Positions 1-8,337 of a DNA stretch of 64,000 nt are shown in pieces. Every line of letters begins with the position of its first letter. Position 1 is the stretch's first letter. The notes under the pieces are model-generated. The model ran no database searches. It saw only the letters and a list, made by a program, of their open reading frames with translations, and had not been told where the DNA came from. The position numbers and the translations under genes were made by a program. Source of the stretch: Sphingomonas swuensis (lineage in GTDB: Bacteria; Pseudomonadota; Alphaproteobacteria; Sphingomonadales; Sphingomonadaceae); contig NZ_BAABBQ010000001.1 of NCBI RefSeq assembly GCF_039538045.1, positions 2,378,001-2,442,000 of the forward strand, read 5' to 3'.

Positions 1-153
1 CAGGCCCATGTCGAGGAATTGTTCGCGCTTTGGGACGCCGGCAGGATCAGCCCGCGAGTCAGTGCCACCTACCCGCTCGAGCGCGCCGGCGAGGCGATCG
101 CCGCGATGGCCGCGCGCCAGGTCATCGGCAAGCTGGTGGTCGAGATCGGCTGA
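1..153 (+). CDS. C-terminal end of a zinc-type (MDR) alcohol dehydrogenase / NADPH:quinone oxidoreductase, partial
   Basis: Only the last 50 codons are in the window; the gene starts upstream. The end reads like the C-terminus of medium-chain dehydrogenase/quinone oxidoreductases: a Tyr-Pro-Leu-Glu segment, then AGEAIAAMAARQVIGKLVVE, the usual closing helix and strand (residues A-x-x-M/L-x-x-R-x-x-x-G-K-x-V/L-V). Substrate cannot be judged from this fragment. It converges on the DUF418 gene 14 bases downstream. Confidence 0.75.
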   Translation, partial: QAHVEELFALWDAGRISPRVSATYPLERAGEAIAAMAARQVIGKLVVEIG

Positions 154-167
154 CCACTCGCGAGAAG

Positions 168-1511
168 CTATTCCGCCGGCTGCGCCCGTCCTTCCAGCCG
201 CGCGCGCCGGAATGGCTGGCGCTGCTGGTAGGCGAGGCTCTTCCACAGCCATTCCATCGGCCCGTTCTCGAAGCGGCGCATCCACAGCACCGCCGCGACC
301 AGTTCGAGCGCGATGACGATGGCGGCGACCAGCGTCATGTCGGCCATGCCCCAGCGGCCCGCCAATCCGAAGCCCCAGGGCGCGAACACCACCCACATCA
401 TCAACAGCGACGTGAAGAGGTAAATGCTGAGCGGCATCTTGCCCGCCGCGGCGAAGGGAGCGAGCAGCCGTCGCCCGAGCGACGCTCGAAGCGCCAGATG
501 GACGAGCCCGACATGTCCCAGCGTCACGGCCAGCCTGGCGATGTCCTCGAACATCCGCTGCCAGTGGATCCCGGGCTGGAATGTCAGCCGCTCGGCCCAC
601 AAGGTGCCCCTCAGGCTGAGCCCGACCGCGTAGCCGACCACCAGCAGCGCCGCATAGGTGCGCGTGCTCGCCTTCCCCTGGATGATCCCCCATTGGTAGA
701 GCGCCATTCCGATCAGCATGGTCGCCAGGATCTCGCCTTCGATCTGCCAGAAGAAATTGCTCATCACCATCAGCCAGCCGTCCCGCTGGAACGCCCAATA
801 GGCGCCGAAGCTTGAGCGCCGCGCCTGGTCTGCTGCCTCGATGCTCTTCATCTTGTCCGGGCTCGCGGCGGGCAGGCTGCTCCGGCGCAGGTCGCGCGCC
901 TTCTGCTCCTCGACCTTCTTCGAATCGGCCTCGCTCAGCGTGACCCCCGACGCGGCTTGGGCGGCAAGCTGCTCGACCTTCGCGCGCTCGGTCACCGCGC
1001 TGCGATATTCCATGGCTCCGACGGTCATCAGCGCGGCGATGATCAGCGCCGCCCAGCCGAGCTGGCCCCGTGGGCCGGTCCTGCGGAAGGGGAAGAGGAA
1101 GATGGCGGCGATGCCGTAGACCAGCAGGATGTCCCCCATCCACATCAGCAGCAGCGCGTTGGCCAGCCCGAACAGGATCAGCCACAGGTTGCGGCGATAG
1201 TGGAGGTCGGCGACCTCGACCGGCCCGTCGGGCGTCATTGCGCGCCTTGCCATGATCATGATGCCCGCGCCGAACAGCAGTTCGAGCAGGCCGCGCTGGG
1301 TCCCCTCCAGCGTCACGTGAAGGATCAGGGTCGCCCAATAGTCGGCGGGCGTCCAGCTTGGATGGCGAAGCTCGAACAGCGGCGGCCCGCCATATCCGCC
1401 CATCCACGAGATGTTCATGAGCAGGATCAGCAGGATCGCGAGGCCCCGCAGGATGTCGAGCGAGGGAATGCGATCCCCTTCGGCAATTCGAGAGATGCCG
1501 TTCGTGTCCAT
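168..1511 (-). CDS. DUF418 domain-containing polytopic membrane protein
   Basis: A 447-residue inner-membrane protein. It opens with RIPSLDILRGLAILLILLMN, the N-terminal signature of DUF418/YeiB-type proteins (related to acyltransferase-3 and heparan-N-acetyltransferase-like membrane families), and has about eight hydrophobic segments. The C-terminal third (GKMPLSIYLFTSLLMM, then a motif ending NGPMEWLWKSLAYQ) is the DUF418 domain proper; the FENGPMEWLWR-type ending is typical. A GGGGAGG ribosome site lies 5 bases before the ATG at 1511; another ATG sits one codon earlier. Function is unknown for the family; transport or acyl transfer has been suggested. Gene stands alone, divergent from the ATPase-inhibitor gene. 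Confidence 0.85.
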   Translation of the reverse strand: MDTNGISRIAEGDRIPSLDILRGLAILLILLMNISWMGGYGGPPLFELRHPSWTPADYWATLILHVTLEGTQRGLLELLFGAGIMIMARRAMTPDGPVEVADLHYRRNLWLILFGLANALLLMWMGDILLVYGIAAIFLFPFRRTGPRGQLGWAALIIAALMTVGAMEYRSAVTERAKVEQLAAQAASGVTLSEADSKKVEEQKARDLRRSSLPAASPDKMKSIEAADQARRSSFGAYWAFQRDGWLMVMSNFFWQIEGEILATMLIGMALYQWGIIQGKASTRTYAALLVVGYAVGLSLRGTLWAERLTFQPGIHWQRMFEDIARLAVTLGHVGLVHLALRASLGRRLLAPFAAAGKMPLSIYLFTSLLMMWVVFAPWGFGLAGRWGMADMTLVAAIVIALELVAAVLWMRRFENGPMEWLWKSLAYQQRQPFRRARLEGRAQPAE

Positions 1512-1668
1512 CATTGCCTCCCCTTCGAGCAATGCCGGTAAGCATGAATGATGAACCCGTAACGACATGGTGGCAAGCAGGGCGCGCGGAACACGCGAGT
1601 CGTCCCGACATTGCCCTTGGCCCCGCCGGGCCCTATCTCCCGTTCACCATCCGGACGGGGAGTTTTAC

Positions 1669-1995
1669 GTGACCACCTTCGACGATCGCGAGCGGGCCTT
1701 CGAAACCAAGTTCGCGCATGACGAGGAGATGCGCTTCCGGGTCATCGCGCGTCGCAACAAGCTGCTCGGCCACTGGGCGGCCGGCCTCATGAAGCTCTCC
1801 CCGATCGAAGCCGAGGCCTATGCCAAGGACGTGGTCCGCGCCGACTTCGAGGAAGCCGGCGACGAGGACGTCATCCGCAAGCTGCTCGGCGACCTCACCG
1901 CTGCCGACATCGAGATCGACGACGCCGCCATCCGCCAGGCGCTCGCCGACCAGACGGTCGAGGCCAAGCGCCAGTTGATGGAAGCGAAGGGCTGA
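1669..1995 (+). CDS. DUF1476 protein, F1-ATPase inhibitor zeta subunit homologue
   Basis: 108 residues starting at a GTG preceded by a GGGGAG ribosome site. The sequence (FDDRERAFETKFAHDEEMRF near the N-terminus, RRNKLLGHWAA around 27-37) is the conserved DUF1476 fold, an alphaproteobacterial four-helix protein. In Paracoccus the homologue is the zeta subunit that blocks ATP hydrolysis by F1-ATPase; inhibitory strength varies between species, so inhibition here is inferred. It is the first gene of a tight run with bolA (4-base gap) and grxD. An in-frame ATG further upstream (1567) would add an arginine-rich segment atypical of the family and was not used. Confidence 0.88.
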   Translation: MTTFDDRERAFETKFAHDEEMRFRVIARRNKLLGHWAAGLMKLSPIEAEAYAKDVVRADFEEAGDEDVIRKLLGDLTAADIEIDDAAIRQALADQTVEAKRQLMEAKG

Positions 1996-1999
1996 TCCG

Positions 2000-2242
2000 A
2001 TGCCGATGGCCGCTGCCGACATCGAGGCGCTGATCCGCGCCGCCCTTCCCGATGCCACGATCGAAATTCGCGACCTGCGCGGTGACGGCGATCATTATGC
2101 CGCAAGCGTGGTCAGCGCGGCCTTCGCCGGAATGCCCAAGGTCCGGCAGCACCAAATGGTCTACAAGGCGTTGGGTGGTCGAATGGGCGGAGAGCTGCAC
2201 GCCCTCCAGCTGACCACCGCCGCCCCCCAAGGAGTGAAATGA
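2000..2242 (+). CDS. bolA: BolA family transcriptional regulator / Fe-S partner
   Basis: 80 residues, the short BolA/IbaG class. The helix-turn-helix-like core has the family pattern: [20 protein letters not shown], then [22 protein letters not shown], with His at the cluster-ligand position of RQHQMVY. BolA proteins pair with CGFS glutaredoxins to bind and hand on [2Fe-2S] clusters. The immediately following gene is exactly such a glutaredoxin, with overlapping stop/start, so the pair is almost certainly co-translated and works together. Confidence 0.9.
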   Translation: MPMAAADIEALIRAALPDATIEIRDLRGDGDHYAASVVSAAFAGMPKVRQHQMVYKALGGRMGGELHALQLTTAAPQGVK

Positions 2243-2556
2243 TGAGCGACGCCAGCCAGCGCATCGACGCATTGGTCAAGAACAACGACGTGGTCCTGTT
2301 CATGAAGGGCACCGCGCTCTTCCCGCAGTGCGGCTTCTCCAGCCGCGCGGTGGCGATCCTGGACCATCTCGGCACCCCCTATGAGACGGTCGACGTGCTC
2401 GCCGACCAGGAGATCCGGCAGGGTATCAAGGCCTACAGCGACTGGCCGACCATTCCGCAGCTTTACATCAAGGGCGAGTTCGTGGGCGGTTCGGACATCA
2501 TGATGGAGATGTTCGAGAACGGCGAGCTCCAGGGGCTGCTCGCGCCGCAGGCCTGA
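2242..2556 (+). CDS. grxD: monothiol glutaredoxin, Grx4 type
   Basis: 104 residues with the monothiol active site CGFS at residues 30-33, the glutathione/cluster-binding [19 protein letters not shown] stretch and a TALFPQ loop typical of Grx4/Grx5. The protein carries [2Fe-2S] clusters for iron-sulfur delivery and, with BolA, iron sensing. Of two adjacent ATGs (2239 and 2242) the second is better placed, seven bases behind AAGGAG; both overlap the bolA stop codon. A strong terminator follows 31 bases after the stop. Confidence 0.95.
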   Translation: MSDASQRIDALVKNNDVVLFMKGTALFPQCGFSSRAVAILDHLGTPYETVDVLADQEIRQGIKAYSDWPTIPQLYIKGEFVGGSDIMMEMFENGELQGLLAPQA

Positions 2557-2587
2557 GCGCCGTCGCGCACGGTTCGAATCGAAACAG

Positions 2588-2632
2588 AAAGGGGCGGCGA
2601 AGCGGGACCAGAAACCGCTTCGCCGCCCCTTT
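2588..2632 (+). terminator. rho-independent terminator after grxD
   Basis: A perfect 18-base-pair stem: arms 2588-2605 and 2615-2632 around a nine-base loop, with T residues at the end of the 3' arm and just after it. The A-rich start of the 5' arm means it could also act from the other strand. It closes the DUF1476-bolA-grxD operon. Confidence 0.92.
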
Positions 2633-2831
2633 TGCTTGGCGTGGAACCAAAGTGGACGACTTCTGGTAAGCAGCCCCCGTGCCATTTCTCGCAGAATGCC
2701 GTTTTTCCGCCATTCTGTCCGACACGCGTCCGCCGGAAGCCGCGCAACCTGTCAGAATTTCCGACAGGCAGGAGCATCAACTCACCTCGCGCAGTGGACA
2801 GTCCGCGCAAGGCCGCGCATGGCCCGCTCCC

Positions 2832-4067
2832 GTGAACCTCGCCGCCCATCCACTCGGGACCGAACGCCCGCTTCTTCTCGCCGACCTGACCCAGAGCTGG
2901 TCGGCAGTGGGCGGCGGCGTCGGCACTTACCTCCGGCACAAGCGCGAGCACATCCTCGAGCACACCCCGCACCGTCACCTGATGATCCTGCCGGGCGAGC
3001 ATGACGTGGTCGAGGAGAGCGACGGCGGACGCGCGATCACCGTCTGGCTGCGCAGCCCGCACGTGCCTTTCAGCCCCAACTACCGGCTGCTCCTTCGCAA
3101 CCGCTCGGTCCGCAAGGCGCTCGCCGCCTACCGGCCCGACGTGATCGAGTGCCAGGACGCCTACAACCTTCCCCATGCCGCGCTGAAGCACCGCGCGGCC
3201 TATCCCAAGACCGCGCTGATCGCCGGCTACATGACCGACTTCCCGACGGTCTATGTCGCCCGCCCGCTGTCGCGCTTCCTCGGCCACGGCATCGCCGATC
3301 GGCTCGGCCGGCTCAGCTACGACTATTGCGGCCGGCTCTACCGCCAGTTCGACGCCGTCTATGCCTTGTCGGAGAATGGCGGCGCCCGCTTGCTCCGGAG
3401 CCTCGGGGTCGAGGATGTCCAGATGCTCCCGCTCGGGGTCGAGCTCGACGACTTCGGCCCCGACCGCCGCGACCCCGCCCTCCGTTCCGAGCTCGGGCTC
3501 GCCGACGACCAGCCATTGCTCATCTACGTCGGGCGAATGGACATCGAGAAGCGCCCCGACATCGTCGTCGACGCCTTCCGCCAGCTCCCCGAAAGCCTCG
3601 GCGCCAAGCTCGTCATCCTCGGTCAGGGCCCGCAGAAGGAGCAGTTCGAGGCGCTCGGCGATCCGCGCATCCTTACCCCCGGCTTCGTCACCGACCGCAC
3701 CGTGCTTGCCCGCTGGCTGGCGAGCGCCGACCTCTATGTCTCGGCCATGCCCAACGAGACCTTCGGCGTGTCGGTGATCGAGGCGCAGGCCTCGGGTCTT
3801 CCGGTGGTCGGGGTCAACGGCGGCGCGATGCCCGAGCGCGTGCTTCCCGGCATGGGCCGCCTCGGACCCGTCGGCGACAGCGCTGCCATGGCCGCCAACA
3901 TCCTTGAGGTGCTCGGGCAGGACCATCGCGCGATGGGCGAGAAGGGCCGGACTTGGGTGTCGGCCGAATATAGCTGGCAGCACAGCATGGAGCAGCTGCT
4001 CGGCACCATCATCCCCCATGCGCTCGCCAAGGCCGCGAAGCGCGCCGCCGCCACAGTGCCCGCCTGA
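2832..4067 (+). CDS. family 4 glycosyltransferase
   Basis: About 411 residues from a GTG at 2832; an in-frame ATG at 2679 would add 51 residues with no homology-like features. The N-terminal GT-B half has SWSAVGGGVGTYLRHKREH (glycine-rich loop), and the C-terminal half has the GT4 donor-binding signature: YVGRMDIEKRPD, then NETFGVSVIEAQASGLPVV, the E-x7-E motif with the family's typical spacing. It transfers a sugar from a nucleotide donor to an unknown acceptor, perhaps a glycolipid or polysaccharide. The neighbours give no pathway. Start assignment is uncertain because no clear ribosome site precedes either candidate. Confidence 0.85.
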   Translation: MNLAAHPLGTERPLLLADLTQSWSAVGGGVGTYLRHKREHILEHTPHRHLMILPGEHDVVEESDGGRAITVWLRSPHVPFSPNYRLLLRNRSVRKALAAYRPDVIECQDAYNLPHAALKHRAAYPKTALIAGYMTDFPTVYVARPLSRFLGHGIADRLGRLSYDYCGRLYRQFDAVYALSENGGARLLRSLGVEDVQMLPLGVELDDFGPDRRDPALRSELGLADDQPLLIYVGRMDIEKRPDIVVDAFRQLPESLGAKLVILGQGPQKEQFEALGDPRILTPGFVTDRTVLARWLASADLYVSAMPNETFGVSVIEAQASGLPVVGVNGGAMPERVLPGMGRLGPVGDSAAMAANILEVLGQDHRAMGEKGRTWVSAEYSWQHSMEQLLGTIIPHALAKAAKRAAATVPA

Positions 4068-4140
4068 CCCCTGTTCACCCTGCGTTTATGCGCCGGGTAG
4101 TTGATCGTCGTCGCGACGCAACCAAGAGGGGGTTTCATCG

Positions 4141-4545
4141 ATGCTTACGACCATGCTGCTGATCGCCGCGCAGGCCGCGCCCGTACCGCCTGCGCCGCCG
4201 GCTCCGCCCGCCGAACGCGTCGAGCGGATGATCGTCGTCCATGAAACCGGCAAGGCGGGCACCGGCGCGCCGACCATCGTCCGGCGCGGCGACAAGGTCG
4301 AGATCGGCGGCTGCGGTTCCGAGCGCCGGTTCGAGACCGACGCCGAAGTCACCCGCGAGGGCCGCAAGGAGAAGACCCGCATCCTTCTCTGCTCCAAGGG
4401 CGACGAGAGCGACGTCGCCTGGGTTGAGCGGCTCCGCTCGGCGGCCAAGCGGATCGAGGCCGACGACAATCTGTCGCCCGAGGCGCGGACGCGGGTCGTC
4501 GCCGCGATCAACGAGGCGATCGCCAAGGCGCCCGTCCGCGAGTGA
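4141..4545 (+). CDS. small exported protein of unknown function, resembling the C-terminal tail of M56/BlaR1-like proteins
   Basis: 134 residues beginning with a short hydrophobic stretch (MLTTMLLIAAQAA) and a proline-rich spacer (residues 14-24), suggesting export or a membrane anchor. An AAGAGGGGG ribosome site precedes the ATG. The rest contains CGSERRFETDAEV and KTRILLCSKG, so two cysteines about 35 residues apart may form a disulfide, followed by a charged helical end. In my recollection similar segments close some sphingomonad M56 (BlaR1-like) peptidases; here it stands alone without a peptidase domain. That relation is an inference. Confidence 0.6.
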   Translation: MLTTMLLIAAQAAPVPPAPPAPPAERVERMIVVHETGKAGTGAPTIVRRGDKVEIGGCGSERRFETDAEVTREGRKEKTRILLCSKGDESDVAWVERLRSAAKRIEADDNLSPEARTRVVAAINEAIAKAPVRE

Positions 4546-4582
4546 GTTGCATCGCCGGGCCGGCTCTGGTCTGAGCGGACCG

Positions 4583-5416
4583 GTGACCCACCCGCCCGGC
4601 ATCCTCGAGCCGCTTGGGCCTGGCCTTGCCCGGCTGCTCGCGCCCAATCCCTCGCCCTTCACCGGCGAGGGCACCTGGGTGCACCTGATCGGAAGCGATC
4701 GGCTCGCCATCCTCGATCCCGGCCCGGCCGATCCGGCGCATCTCGACGCGATCGTTGCGGCGATCGGCGGGCGGCCGGTCGAGGCGATCCTCGTCACCCA
4801 CACGCACCGCGACCACAGCCCGGGCGCGGCCCCGCTCTCGGCCGCAACCGGCGCTCCCGTCTGGGGCTGCGCGCCGCTCGCCATCCCCGGCGACCAGGAA
4901 GCGGGCTTCGATCCGGACTATGCTCCCGACCGGGTGCTCGCCGACGGCGAGACGGTCGCGCTTGCCGGCACGAGGATCGAGGCTGTCCACACCCCCGGCC
5001 ACACCTCCAACCACTTGTGCTTCGCGTGGGAGCACCGCCTGTTTAGCGGCGACCATGTGATGGGCTGGTCGACCACCGTGGTCATCCCGCCCGACGGTCA
5101 CATGGGCGACTATATGGCGAGTCTGCAGAAGCTCCAGCGGCGCTCCGAGACGCTCTTCCATCCCGCCCACGGCGAGCCGGTCGAGGATCCGCAGCGGCTG
5201 CTCCGCGGTCTCCTCACCCACCGGATCCAGCGCGAGCGCCAGTTGCTCCGCCTCGCCGGCGAGCAGCCCGGCACGGTCGAGGAGCTCACGGGCCGCGCCT
5301 ATCCCGCGCTCGACCCGCGCCTCGTCCCCGCCGCCCGAGCCACCGCGCTCGCGCATCTCATCACGCTGGAGGAGCAGGGCCGCGTCGACTGCGTTCAGGG
5401 CATATGGAAGGTTTGA
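4583..5416 (+). CDS. metallo-beta-lactamase-fold hydrolase (LACTB2/GloB-like)
   Basis: 277 residues from a GTG. Zinc ligands are plain: THTHRDHSPG (HxHxDH motif, near residue 73), HTPGHTSNHLCF, FSGDHVMGW and the late HPAHGEP. The C-terminal winged-helix part (ERQLLRLAGEQPGTVEELTG...ALAHLITLEEQGRV) is characteristic of the LACTB2/RNase Z-like branch, which includes hydroxyacylglutathione hydrolases and ribonucleases. Substrate is not predictable. Its last 13 bases overlap the next gene, so translation is coupled. Confidence 0.88.
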   Translation: MTHPPGILEPLGPGLARLLAPNPSPFTGEGTWVHLIGSDRLAILDPGPADPAHLDAIVAAIGGRPVEAILVTHTHRDHSPGAAPLSAATGAPVWGCAPLAIPGDQEAGFDPDYAPDRVLADGETVALAGTRIEAVHTPGHTSNHLCFAWEHRLFSGDHVMGWSTTVVIPPDGHMGDYMASLQKLQRRSETLFHPAHGEPVEDPQRLLRGLLTHRIQRERQLLRLAGEQPGTVEELTGRAYPALDPRLVPAARATALAHLITLEEQGRVDCVQGIWKV

Positions 5417-6105
5417 AACGCTACTGGCCGCTGCTGCTGATCGCCGCGATGATCCTCGGCGCGCTCTTCTGGTGGCGCGCGGAGCAGGCGAAGGAACGTC
5501 GCGCGGAGGAGGAGCTCGCGCAGGCGCAAGGGATCGTCCGGGTCCTCTCGCAGACCTTCTCCAACCGCGCCGCGCTCAAGGTCGGCGAGATCAACGGCAC
5601 GCTCGACGTCACCACCGTCGATCCGGGCGCGGTCCCCTTCCTCCGCTCCTCGCAGAAGGCGACCGTTCCCTACAGCGTCGGCTACACGCTCGACCTGCGC
5701 GATCTCGGCGCCGACGACTATCGCTGGGACCCGGCCGCCCGAACGCTCACCATCCGGGTGCCGCTGGTCGCCGCCGAGGCTCCCAACATCGACGAGGCCA
5801 ACCGGGCGGTCGCCGGCACCAGCGGGCTGTTCGTCACCCGCGGCGCCTCGGCCAACCTCGCCCGCCGCGCCTCGCAGCTCGCCACCGCCAAGGCGGGCGA
5901 GGTCGCCGAGGAGCCCGCCAACCTCGCACGCGCGCAGGCCAATGCCGAGAAGGTCGTCGCCGACCTCGCCCGGGCCCCCCTCGAAACCGCCGGCCTCGGC
6001 CCGGTCACGGTCCGCGTGGTCACCCCCGCCGCCGGGGTTCGCGACGGCGAGCGCTGGGACGTCAGCCGCTCGATCGAGCAGGTGCTGGCGGATCGGCAGC
6101 GCTGA
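5404..6105 (+). CDS. DUF4230 domain-containing membrane-anchored protein
   Basis: 233 residues: one N-terminal transmembrane helix (about 8-25, followed by Trp-Trp-Arg), a coiled-coil-like charged stretch (28-45), then a beta-rich domain with VGEINGTLDVTT and VPYSVGYTLDLRDL, the DUF4230 pattern. The C-terminal part is a long alanine-rich helix. Most likely a periplasmic domain held by the N-terminal anchor. Function unknown. It overlaps the hydrolase gene before it and is 16 bases before nadA, so these three probably form one transcript. Confidence 0.8.
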   Translation: MEGLKRYWPLLLIAAMILGALFWWRAEQAKERRAEEELAQAQGIVRVLSQTFSNRAALKVGEINGTLDVTTVDPGAVPFLRSSQKATVPYSVGYTLDLRDLGADDYRWDPAARTLTIRVPLVAAEAPNIDEANRAVAGTSGLFVTRGASANLARRASQLATAKAGEVAEEPANLARAQANAEKVVADLARAPLETAGLGPVTVRVVTPAAGVRDGERWDVSRSIEQVLADRQR

Positions 6106-6121
6106 GCCTATCTCCGCTCCC

Positions 6122-7135
6122 ATGACCGCACACAGCAGCCTTGCCGGCCTCGACCTGCTCTCCGAGATCAAGCGTCTCAAGGAGGAGCGGAACGCCGTCA
6201 TCCTCGCGCATTACTATCAGAAGCCCGAGCTTCAGGACCTCGCCGACTTCGTCGGCGACAGCCTTGACCTCAGCCGCAAGGCCGCGGCGACCGATGCCGA
6301 CGTCATCGCCTTCTGCGGCGTCCGCTTCATGGCCGAGACCGCCAAGATCCTCAGCCCCGACAAGACCGTCATCCTGCCCGACATGGACGCCGGCTGCAGC
6401 CTCGAGGACAGTTGCCCGCCCGACCAGTTCGCCGCCTTCCGCGCCGCGCACCCGGACCATATCGCGCTGACCTACATCAACTGCTCGGCGGAGGTGAAAG
6501 CGCTCAGCGACATCATCGTCACCTCCTCGAGCGCCGACGTCATCCTCAGCCAGATCCCGCTCGACCAGAAGATCATCTTCGGCCCCGACCGCCACCTCGG
6601 CGGCTATCTCGCGCGGCGGACCGGGCGCGACATGCTGCTGTGGCCGGGCATCTGCATCGTCCACCAGGCCTTCAGCGAGACCGAACTGCTCAAATTGAAG
6701 GCGCAGTACCCGGACGCGCCCGTCGCCGCGCACCCCGAGTGCCCGCCGCACATCGTCGACCATGCCGACCTCGTCGGCTCGACCCGCGCCATCCTCGACT
6801 TCGCCGTCGCCTCGCCGGCCGAGGTCATCCTCGTCGCGACCGAGCCGCACATCATCCACCAGATGGAGAAAGCGGCGCCGCACAAGACCTTCATCGGCGT
6901 CCCGGGCGGCGACGGCAACTGCAACTGCAACATGTGCCCGTACATGGCGCTGAACACGCTCGAGAAGCTCTACGTCTCCTTGCGTGACCTCGAGCCGCGG
7001 ATCGAGCTTGCGCCCGACCTCATGGACAAGGCCCGGCTCCCGCTCGAACGCATGCTCGAGATGGCCGGCCGGACCGTCGGCAAGGGCGACGTCGGGCGGC
7101 CGATCGTTCCCTTCCGCGCCGAGGGCGAGCAGTGA
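6122..7135 (+). CDS. nadA: quinolinate synthase
   Basis: 337 residues, the usual size. NadA condenses iminoaspartate with dihydroxyacetone phosphate to quinolinate in de novo NAD synthesis, using a [4Fe-4S] cluster. Visible hallmarks: AHYYQKPELQDLADFVGDSL (29-48), FCGVRFMAETAK (64-75), the DMDAGCSLEDSC segment (about 87-98), GPDRHLGGY, HPECPP, and the cysteine cluster NCNCNMCP near 263-270. The partner nadB and nadC genes are not in the window. Long reading frames on the other strand here are shadows. Confidence 0.97.
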   Translation: MTAHSSLAGLDLLSEIKRLKEERNAVILAHYYQKPELQDLADFVGDSLDLSRKAAATDADVIAFCGVRFMAETAKILSPDKTVILPDMDAGCSLEDSCPPDQFAAFRAAHPDHIALTYINCSAEVKALSDIIVTSSSADVILSQIPLDQKIIFGPDRHLGGYLARRTGRDMLLWPGICIVHQAFSETELLKLKAQYPDAPVAAHPECPPHIVDHADLVGSTRAILDFAVASPAEVILVATEPHIIHQMEKAAPHKTFIGVPGGDGNCNCNMCPYMALNTLEKLYVSLRDLEPRIELAPDLMDKARLPLERMLEMAGRTVGKGDVGRPIVPFRAEGEQ

Positions 7136-7191
7136 TCGCGACTTTGCTCGCGGCAAGCTCCGGGCAAGCTTCTGCCATCTAGAAGGAACCA

Positions 7192-7253
7192 TGAGACCCC
7201 GCCCTGCGCTCGGAAGGAGTGAGGGGTCTCACCAGTTGGGCAGCGCTCCTTCC
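7192..7253 (+). ncRNA. candidate structured leader RNA (H-type pseudoknot) before the desaturase gene
   Basis: In the 179-base gap between nadA and the desaturase two interlocking stems can form. Stem 1 pairs 7192-7200 with 7223-7231 (nine Watson-Crick pairs, TGAGACCCC with GGGGTCTCA). Stem 2 pairs bases inside the stem-1 loop (7212-7221) with 7244-7253 (ten pairs, one G-U). Loops of 11 and 12 bases bridge the stems, a feasible H-type pseudoknot geometry. A 32-codon reading frame (7191-7289), arginine-rich with an AAGGA ribosome site, starts inside the first stem. Regulatory RNA is an inference; no known riboswitch consensus is recognised. Confidence 0.35.
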
Positions 7254-7314
7254 ACCAAGCGCCGCCGACGCCGAACGCCACGCCGGTAGTCACGCGCGGC
7301 CAGGATATTCTCTT

Positions 7315-8337
7315 TTGCACGAACCGACCTCGACCCCCGCCGACATTGATCCCAAAGCCGTGCTCCGGCAGGTCGCCGCCTTCCGTGAGCCACGGACCGG
7401 CCGAAGCCTGTTCGAGCTGGCGGTCACCGTCCTTCCCTTCGCCTTGCTGTGGGCGGCGATGTGGGCGAGCCTCAGCGAAGGCTATTGGATCGGCCTCCTC
7501 CTGACCATTCCGGCGGGCGGCTTCCTCCTCAGGATGTTCCTCATCCAGCACGATTGCGGCCATGGCGCCTTCTTCTCGCGCCAGTGGGGCAATGACTGGC
7601 TGGGGCGCTTCCTCGGCGTCTTCACCCTGACGCCCTACGACTATTGGCGCCGGAGCCATGCCACCCACCACGCCACCACCGGCAACCTCGAGCTGCGCGG
7701 GGTCGGCGACATCGACACGCTGACCGTCTCCGAATATCGCGCGCTCTCACCGGCCGGGCGGCTGCGCTACCGCATCTACCGCAACCCGATCGTCCTGTTC
7801 GGGATCGGCCCCGCCTACCTCTTCATGCTTCGGCACCGGCTTCCGGTCGGAATGATGCGCGGGGGCTGGCGTCCGTGGGCGAGCGCGCTCGGCACCAACG
7901 CGGGCATCGCCGTGTTCGCCGGGCTGCTCATCTGGGCGATGGGCTGGAAGCTGTTCCTGATGATCTTCCTTCCGACCACCCTCGTCGCCGCCTCGCTCGG
8001 GGTCTGGTTCTTCTACGTCCAGCACCAGTTCGAGCAGACCCACTGGTCGCCCCGCGACGAATGGTCGTTCCACGAGGCCGCGCTCCACGGCAGCAGCTAT
8101 TACGTCCTTCCGACCGTGATCCACTGGTTCAGCGCCAACATCGGCATGCACCATGTCCATCACCTCGCCAGCCGAATCCCCTTCTACCGGCTGCCCGAGG
8201 CGATGCGCGAGGTCCCGGTCCTCACCCGGATCAGCCGACTGACCGTGCGCGAGAGCTTCCGCACCGTCCGCCTCGCGTTGTGGGACGACCGCGCCCGCCG
8301 CCTGATCTCCTTCCGCGAGGCGCGCGCCACGGCCTAG
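7315..8337 (+). CDS. membrane fatty acid desaturase
   Basis: About 340 residues with the three histidine boxes of the di-iron membrane desaturase family: HDCGH at 79-83, HATHH at 115-119 and HHVHH at 279-283. Pairs of hydrophobic helices separate the boxes. These enzymes insert a double bond into acyl chains at the membrane; regiospecificity cannot be read from the sequence. The start is a TTG nine bases behind AGGA; an in-frame ATG at 7219 would add 32 residues with no membrane character and lies within the possible leader structure. The 3' end overlaps by three bases with the convergent YdeI-like gene. Confidence 0.88.
   Translation: MHEPTSTPADIDPKAVLRQVAAFREPRTGRSLFELAVTVLPFALLWAAMWASLSEGYWIGLLLTIPAGGFLLRMFLIQHDCGHGAFFSRQWGNDWLGRFLGVFTLTPYDYWRRSHATHHATTGNLELRGVGDIDTLTVSEYRALSPAGRLRYRIYRNPIVLFGIGPAYLFMLRHRLPVGMMRGGWRPWASALGTNAGIAVFAGLLIWAMGWKLFLMIFLPTTLVAASLGVWFFYVQHQFEQTHWSPRDEWSFHEAALHGSSYYVLPTVIHWFSANIGMHHVHHLASRIPFYRLPEAMREVPVLTRISRLTVRESFRTVRLALWDDRARRLISFREARATA

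Noticed and set aside
7182..7200. GGAAC just before the small frame in the desaturase leader as an EcfG -35
   Set aside because: The expected CGTT at 16-17 bases distance is absent.
7192..7253. Assigning the desaturase leader to the SAM-II or preQ1-II riboswitch class
   Set aside because: Pseudoknot form is similar but the conserved ligand-contact bases of these classes are not recognised and the gene is not in their usual pathways.
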